Below are positions 22,671 through 26,804 of a stretch of 26,804 nt of DNA, one piece after another; the first letter of the stretch is position 1; each line of letters begins with the position of its first letter. The stretch is from contig WELA01007202.1 of NCBI GenBank assembly GCA_009602735.1, forward strand, positions 215,816 through 242,619. Reading direction: 5' to 3'. The DNA comes from Mesotaenium endlicherianum (Eukaryota > Streptophyta > Zygnematophyceae > Zygnematales > Mesotaeniaceae). The notes under the pieces are model-generated. The model was not told where the DNA came from. It worked only from the letters and a program-made list of their open reading frames with translations, and did no database searches. Made by a program: the position numbers and the translations under genes.

Positions 22671-24865
22671 CGCATGCACACACACACCCACACACACGCA
22701 CGCAAACACGCACACACACACGCACACACGCACACTCTCTCTCTCTCTCTCCCCAACATGTGGACTCCCTTGTGACATGTCCGCTGTGTCATTCTCATGT
22801 TGCCCGTCAGCGCGAGTTACTCCTGGCACCCACTTCGGCCTCTCTTTCGCCTCTCTCGTCTCTCTCGGCCTCTCTCTCGCCTCTCTCACTCTCTCCCACT
22901 CACTCTCTCTTTCTGTGTGTGTAAGCTCGGCCGGAGGAGGAGCAGAGGAGGGGGAGGGCGGCGCGGAGGAGGGCGGCGCGGGCGGCAGGAGGAAGCGCAC
23001 GTCGCGCGGGCGCAAGCGCAGCAAGCTGCAGATCACCCACCAGGTGCTGCCACCTGTCGTCTCTCTTTTGTTCTTTCTCACGATCTCTCTCTCCCTCTCT
23101 CTCTCTCTCTCGCCGTGTGTGTGTGTGTCTGTGTGTGTGCAGGCAATATTGTGCATGGATTACAAATCAACCAGAGCATGCGTTGGAAGTGGGATATACA
23201 AGAACCCATGCTCGTTCTCCTCTTCTCAAAGTGCATGATGAGCATTCGGGTTTGTACCTCTCTGTGTGTGCGCATGTGTCACTTCCCTACCCCCCGCCCT
23301 CCGCCCTCTGCCCTCCGCCCTCCGCCCGTCCGTGTGTTCATGCCTGTTTGTGGGTGTCCGTGTGCATGTCTGTGTTTATGTGTGTGTGTGTGCGTGTGTG
23401 TTTCTCTCTCTCTGTGTGTGTGTGTATGTGTGCGCGCGCGCTGTTGCGCCCGCGTGGGTACTTATATGTGCACGTGTGTGCGTGTGTTTGTGCGTGTGTG
23501 GGCGTGCGCGTGTCGCCAGGTGCCGGAGCATCTGCTGCCCAGAATTGCCATCCTGGGGCGGCCCAACGTGGGCAAGTCGGCGCTCTTCAACCGCATCGCG
23601 GGGGTATACTCCTCTCTCCCCTCCTCTCGTTCCTCCTCTCTCCCCTCCTCCCTCCCCTCCTCCCTCCCCTCCTCTCTCACCTCCTCTCTCCCCTCCGCTC
23701 TCTCCTTTCCTCTCTCCCCTCCTCTCCCCCCTCTTGCTGTGTTTGGCGAATCACGTCGGATTAAGTATCTGTCACTGTTTCTCGTACCACTGTCACAATG
23801 GGCCATCTGTTTCTACTGTTACTACTTCGTCGATTGTGATCTCTTCTCCAGGAGTCATTCTTCATTCTACGCATGTTATTCACTAATCATGACGTATTAT
23901 AGTACATGATTAAAGCCATGTTCATTGAAACAATATTTTCATCCACTCCTCTGGCTTCTTGGGGGGGGCGCGCGCAGGCCAATCTGGCGATCGTGTACGA
24001 CGAGCCGGGCGTGACGCGCGACCGCCTCTACTCGCGCGCCTTCTGGAGCCACTGGGAGTTCATGCTCGCCGACACCGGTGCGTGCCCAGAGAGAAAGCGT
24101 TCCCTAAAGCACAATCAGAGTGGCCCCCCCCTTCCCCCTCCCCCCGTCCCGTGTCCGGGCGCTGCGGCCCCCCCCAAACTGGCCGTCTCGGCCTTATTCC
24201 TCGAAGCCATCCGGAAAAAAAAAGAACCCCCCGGTTCTTGTTTGATGACAAGACGAAGCCTCCAGGTCTCATGCCAGGTGGCACGCGCGCGTGCCTCCCC
24301 TCCGCGCACTCGTGCGAGCTGTAGGCACCATCCGCCCTGTCGAGAGTCTCGAGTAAGTCTCAGGGCGAGAGTGTCGTGTAGCATAAGCCCAAGAATAGAC
24401 AATAACGAGTGATGAGATTAGGGTTAGGCTACGCTGTGTGTGGCCCCTGGGTGCCCGTCCTTTTGCACGCCAATTGCACAACAGAAGCATGCCGCACAGG
24501 CAGACGAAATGGCAAAGGAGAGAGAGGGGAGCAAGGGGGCAAGGGGCGAGGGGGNAACGCCCTTGCACCGCACGGCCGGGCGGGCGGACCGGCTGCTGTG
24601 TGCGCGTGACTATGGCGACAGGTGGCGTGGTGAACACGCCCTCAGCCGACGCGCTGTCCACGGACGCGCTCGCGCTGACAGCCAAGGGCGGGCGGGAGGC
24701 GCTGGAGCGCGCAGTCAAGGAGAGCAAGGACGCCAACCTGCCCGCGATGATTGAGGGGCAGGCGGCGCAGGCGGTGGCGGAGGCGGATGCCGTCATCTTC
24801 GTCGTTGACGGGCAGGTGCGCGGGTTTGATTTGTTTTTCTTTTTTCGTGTTTTTTTTTTGATGCT

Positions 24866-24923
<58 letters not shown>

Positions 24924-26263
24924 NTTTAGTTCTCTTCTTTTTGATCTTTTATTTTTGATGCTGTTCTTTTTGAATGCTGTTATTTTGGATGTTTTTTTCC
25001 CTCAAAAGAAGCTGTTTTTCAGATGTTGTTCCTTGTTGTTTTTATTTTTTTCTAATTCTTTCACTATTCCCTCTCTCCCTCTTTGAATGGATGAACTCAT
25101 CGATGTACTCTAACAACGTCTGAAAGTATCCCTCAATTATGAATCATGTATCATGAGGCTCTCTCAATTTGTTTCACACTTTGCGCGCGCGCGCGTGTGT
25201 GTATGTGTGCGCATGTGTGTATGCGACACGGGGACTGTGGCGGCGACAACGACGACGACGACGAAAAAACAATGGCAACGACAACAATGACAACGGCTCC
25301 AACGGCAACGGCGACGTGAAACGACAGACGGGGCTAACGGCGGCCGACGAGGAGATCGTGGCGTGGCTGCGGCGCCGCCACGCGAGCAAGCACGTGGTGC
25401 TGGCCGTGAACAAGTGCGAGTCCCCGGGCCGCGGCGTGCAGCAGAGCGCCGATTTCTGGTCCTTCGGGTGCGCGCGCGCGCTCCCACACCCCGCTCCGTC
25501 TCTGCCCCCTCCTAAGCCTAAATCTTGAAACCTGACACCTTAAACCCTATCGTAACCCTAAACCCGACGCAAGAATCTAAACCTTAAACCCGATCCCTTG
25601 AAACTCGGTGCCCGAATTTCGGACTCAGGTTTCTGACCCCCAGCAGAGAGCGCCGGCTTCTGGTCCTCTGAATGCGCGCGCTCGCACACGCCGCTGTCCC
25701 CCTCGAGCCTAAAGCCGAAAGCCTGACCCCGAGCTCAAAACCCGTGCTCTGAGTGTTAGAATCTTAAATCCCAGCAGGGAGCGTGGACTTCCGCTCCTTA
25801 GGGTGCGCGCGTGCTCATGTCGGTGTCGACATGATGGCAACCCTGAAGCTAATGTGAACGCGCAGGGACTCAGAGCATGTAAGGCGTGGGGGATGGGTGC
25901 CAGGGGAGGGAGGGGGGGGGGGGAGCACAGGTTCACGCCCACGCCCACGCCCACGCCCACACCTGTGTGCGCGGTCGTGGCTGGCGCAACGACAGCCACT
26001 CCAGTATCTAACCGAGGGCGTGCGGCGGGTGTGTGGCCGCTGTGTGTGCGTGCGCATGCGTGCTTGTGTGTGTGCCTGCGAATGCTTGTGCATGTGCGTG
26101 TGTCTGCGTTCGTTCGTGTGTGCGCGTGCGTGTATGTGCGTGTGTGCGTCTGTGTGTGACGACGGGAGGAAGCAGGTACACGCCCATCCCTGTGTCGGCC
26201 ATCACGGGCACGGGCACGGGTGACCTCCTCGACGCCGTCTGCGCGCACCTCAAGACGCAGAAG
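20773..26263 (+). CDS. der: Plastid Der/EngA GTPase, 3'-truncated (presequence, acidic region and GTPase domain 1)
   Basis: Exons: 20773-21475 or -21479, 22926-23043 (or from 22946), 23520-23603, 23978-24077, 24622-24815, 25328-25467 and 26176-26263. The next exons lie past the right edge. The first 60 or so residues are Ser/Thr/Ala/Arg-rich and nearly free of acidic residues, as in chloroplast transit peptides. A Glu-rich run (21248-21319) and a basic [19 protein letters not shown] stretch follow. Domain 1 shows G1 GRPNVGKS, G2 within EPGVTRDR, G3 DTGG, G4 NKCE (Glu in place of the usual Asp) and G5 SAITGTGTG. Between G3 and VFVVDGQ-type strand it has an insert of about 30 residues compared with bacterial Der. 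This and the NKCESP/FWS.G/TPIP words match land-plant plastid Der as I recall it. Known: Der is a tandem-GTPase factor for large ribosomal subunit assembly. The exon 1-2 junction is ambiguous by about 8 residues; both alternatives keep frame. Confidence 0.92.
21248..21319 (+). repeat. Coding (GAG)n repeat in der exon 1
   Basis: An uninterrupted purine run encodes a Glu tract with a few Gly. It is preceded by a duplicated GTAGACGAG. Length is likely to vary between individuals, and the region is outside the conserved domain. Confidence 0.9.
21714..21960 (+). repeat. Two diverged copies of the der exon 1 end and its donor, in intron 1
   Basis: The real end is GAAGAGACAG|GTGGGT (GACAG at 21471). 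Copies have GAGAGACAGGTGTGG (GACAG at 21746) and GCGACAGGTGTCC (GACAG at 21879). The preceding TTTGCT and GCGTCCT words and the following GCAGCAG-rich and ACACTTTACA-like sequences are also shared. Offsets are 275 and 133 bp. Confidence 0.8.
22591..22752. repeat. (CA)n then (CT)n microsatellite in der intron 1
   Basis: Long CA run with CG, CAT and CCA interruptions passes directly into CT. Reading frames through it are artefacts of the repeat. Confidence 0.95.
24867..24927. repeat. Poly-T tract in der intron 5, with one N
   Basis: About 57 T residues with an N at 24924. The surrounding 24830-25080 is also T-rich. Confidence 0.95.
25503..25600. repeat. Degenerate plant-telomere-like sequence in der intron 6
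   Basis: CCTAAA/CCCTAAAC words recur, for example AAACCCTATCGTAACCCTAA and ACCTTAAACCCGAT. This resembles decayed (CCCTAAA)n. It is part of the intron segment that is tandemly copied with the exon edge. Confidence 0.55.
25641..25810 (+). repeat. Two diverged copies of the der exon 6 end and its donor, in intron 6
   Basis: The real junction runs from CAGCAGAGCGCC at 25439 to CCTTCGG|GTGCGC at 25467-25468. Copies begin CAGCAGAGAGCGCCGG at 25641 and CAGCAGGGAGCGTGG at 25772, each running into a GCGCGC tract. Offsets are 202 and 131 bp. The donor GT is lost in the first copy (AATGCG) and kept in the second (GGGTGCG). Confidence 0.88.
25907..25960. repeat. Poly-G run and (CCCACG)n in der intron 6
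   Basis: A run of 12 or so G at 25911-25922 is followed by four CCCACG units at about 25936-25960, and then long GT-rich sequence to 26160. Confidence 0.85.
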
Positions 26264-26278
26264 GTGCGCTCCATTGAG

Positions 26279-26560
26279 AAGTCAATTCCAGTGAACTCCA
26301 GTCAACACCGCTCAGCTGCAGTCAAATCCAGTCAACGCCAGTCCACTCCAGTCAATACGGTCACTACTGGCCGTCACAGCTCAACGACAGTCAATACCGG
26401 TGGACTCCGGTCAAAACCGTTGAGGGCCTTGGGTTGCCGACCAATGCAAGTCAACTGCAGTCAAATCTATTTGAAATCGGTCAACAGAGGTCAATAGCAG
26501 GCAAGAACAGTCGACGTCAAGTTGATGCCAGCAAAACTAGGCAAAGGCCGGTCAAAAATT
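26279..26560. repeat. Decamer minisatellite CCAGTCAANN in der intron 7
   Basis: CAGTCAA recurs with a period close to 10 bp (CCAGTCAACGCCAGTCCACT) and grows more diverged to the right, where CGGTCAA and AGGTCAA variants appear. Confidence 0.85.
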
Positions 26561-26602
26561 TCTGTCCGCAAGTGTCCAGTCCGGCCCCGTCCTAGTGGAT
26601 AT

Positions 26603-26650
26603 TGTGTGGACGTCGCCACATGTGCGCGCTCCTCAAGACGCAAGATCTGC
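26603..26650 (+). repeat. Diverged copy of the der exon 7 end in intron 7
   Basis: TGCGCGCTCCTCAAGACGCA here matches TGCGCGCACCTCAAGACGCA at the end of exon 7 with one substitution. CCTCAAGACGCA is at 26248 and 26631, an offset of 383 bp. The donor is not preserved (AAGATCTGC). Confidence 0.85.
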
Positions 26651-26804
26651 AGTCAAGATCTACGATTGTGCGCATGGCCGCTGGGTTGTCTGCATGCGAG
26701 CTTTATTTTTGCAGATGCACGCGCGCACTCCAGCATTCGCTCTCCTACACTCGCACTCCAACACGCGCGCGCGCTCTCTCTCTCACGAGCACTCACTCCC
26801 CCCC

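Noticed and set aside
22483..23238. Long plus- and minus-strand frames across the CA/CT tract
   Set aside because: Dinucleotide repeats are open in several frames. Only the 22926-23043 part is supported, as a der exon.
23266..23909. Frames reading Cys-Val or Pro-Leu-Ser repeats
   Set aside because: They come from GT and CCTCC microsatellites in der introns. The real exon is 23520-23603.
24410..24440. True telomere repeat (TTAGGGTTAGG)
   Set aside because: Less than two units, internal to an intron; probably chance or long decayed.
1..26804. CRISPR array, bacterial operon or prophage
   Set aside because: Spliced genes, a TATA promoter and microsatellites indicate a eukaryotic nuclear genome, and no spacer-repeat array is present.

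Overview
The window is nuclear DNA from a photosynthetic eukaryote of the green lineage. The evidence is three multi-exon genes with GT-AG introns, GC-rich exons, introns full of microsatellites (CT, CA, GT, AT, poly-T), and a plastid-type Der/EngA GTPase with a transit-peptide-like N-terminus and the sequence character I recall from land-plant plastid Der. A green alga or early-branching streptophyte fits best; I cannot name a species. The sequence starts and ends in C homopolymers and holds three isolated N bases, so it is probably a whole small contig. Both terminal genes are cut by its edges.

Layout. (1) Positions 1-4681, plus strand: the 3' part of a 12-exon gene for a right-handed parallel beta-helix (pectate-lyase-like fold) protein. 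(2) Positions 4682-12488: a gene-poor stretch, AT-richer in its middle, with degraded coding-like fragments and several degenerate tandem repeats, but no gene I can defend. (3) Positions 12489-15935, plus: a complete six-exon universal stress protein of 200 residues with an exact G-2x-G-9x-G(S) nucleotide-binding signature. (4) Positions 15936-18365: intergenic, with a four-copy degenerate tandem repeat at 16613-17080. (5) Positions 18366-19379, minus: an intronless gene for an unknown acidic, low-complexity protein with one N-terminal membrane segment. (6) Positions 20773 to beyond the right edge, plus: the plastid Der/EngA gene, with a clear TATA box and all of its first GTPase domain. Its second GTPase and KH-like domains lie outside the window.

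The genes do not form a pathway. The beta-helix protein is probably wall or extracellular, the stress protein is cytosolic, and Der acts in plastid ribosome assembly. The acidic gene and der are divergently transcribed across about 1.3-1.4 kb.

The most striking signal is structural. In the beta-helix gene and in der, introns next to an exon repeatedly carry diverged tandem copies of that exon's edge together with its splice site. Six introns show this clearly: three in each gene, some donor-side and some acceptor-side, with unit offsets mostly about 90-200 bp and up to 383 bp. Intergenic repeats have similar periods, so I infer a local tandem-duplication process across the region, most visible where selection preserves one copy as an exon. 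Whether any of the copies are used in splicing is not known.
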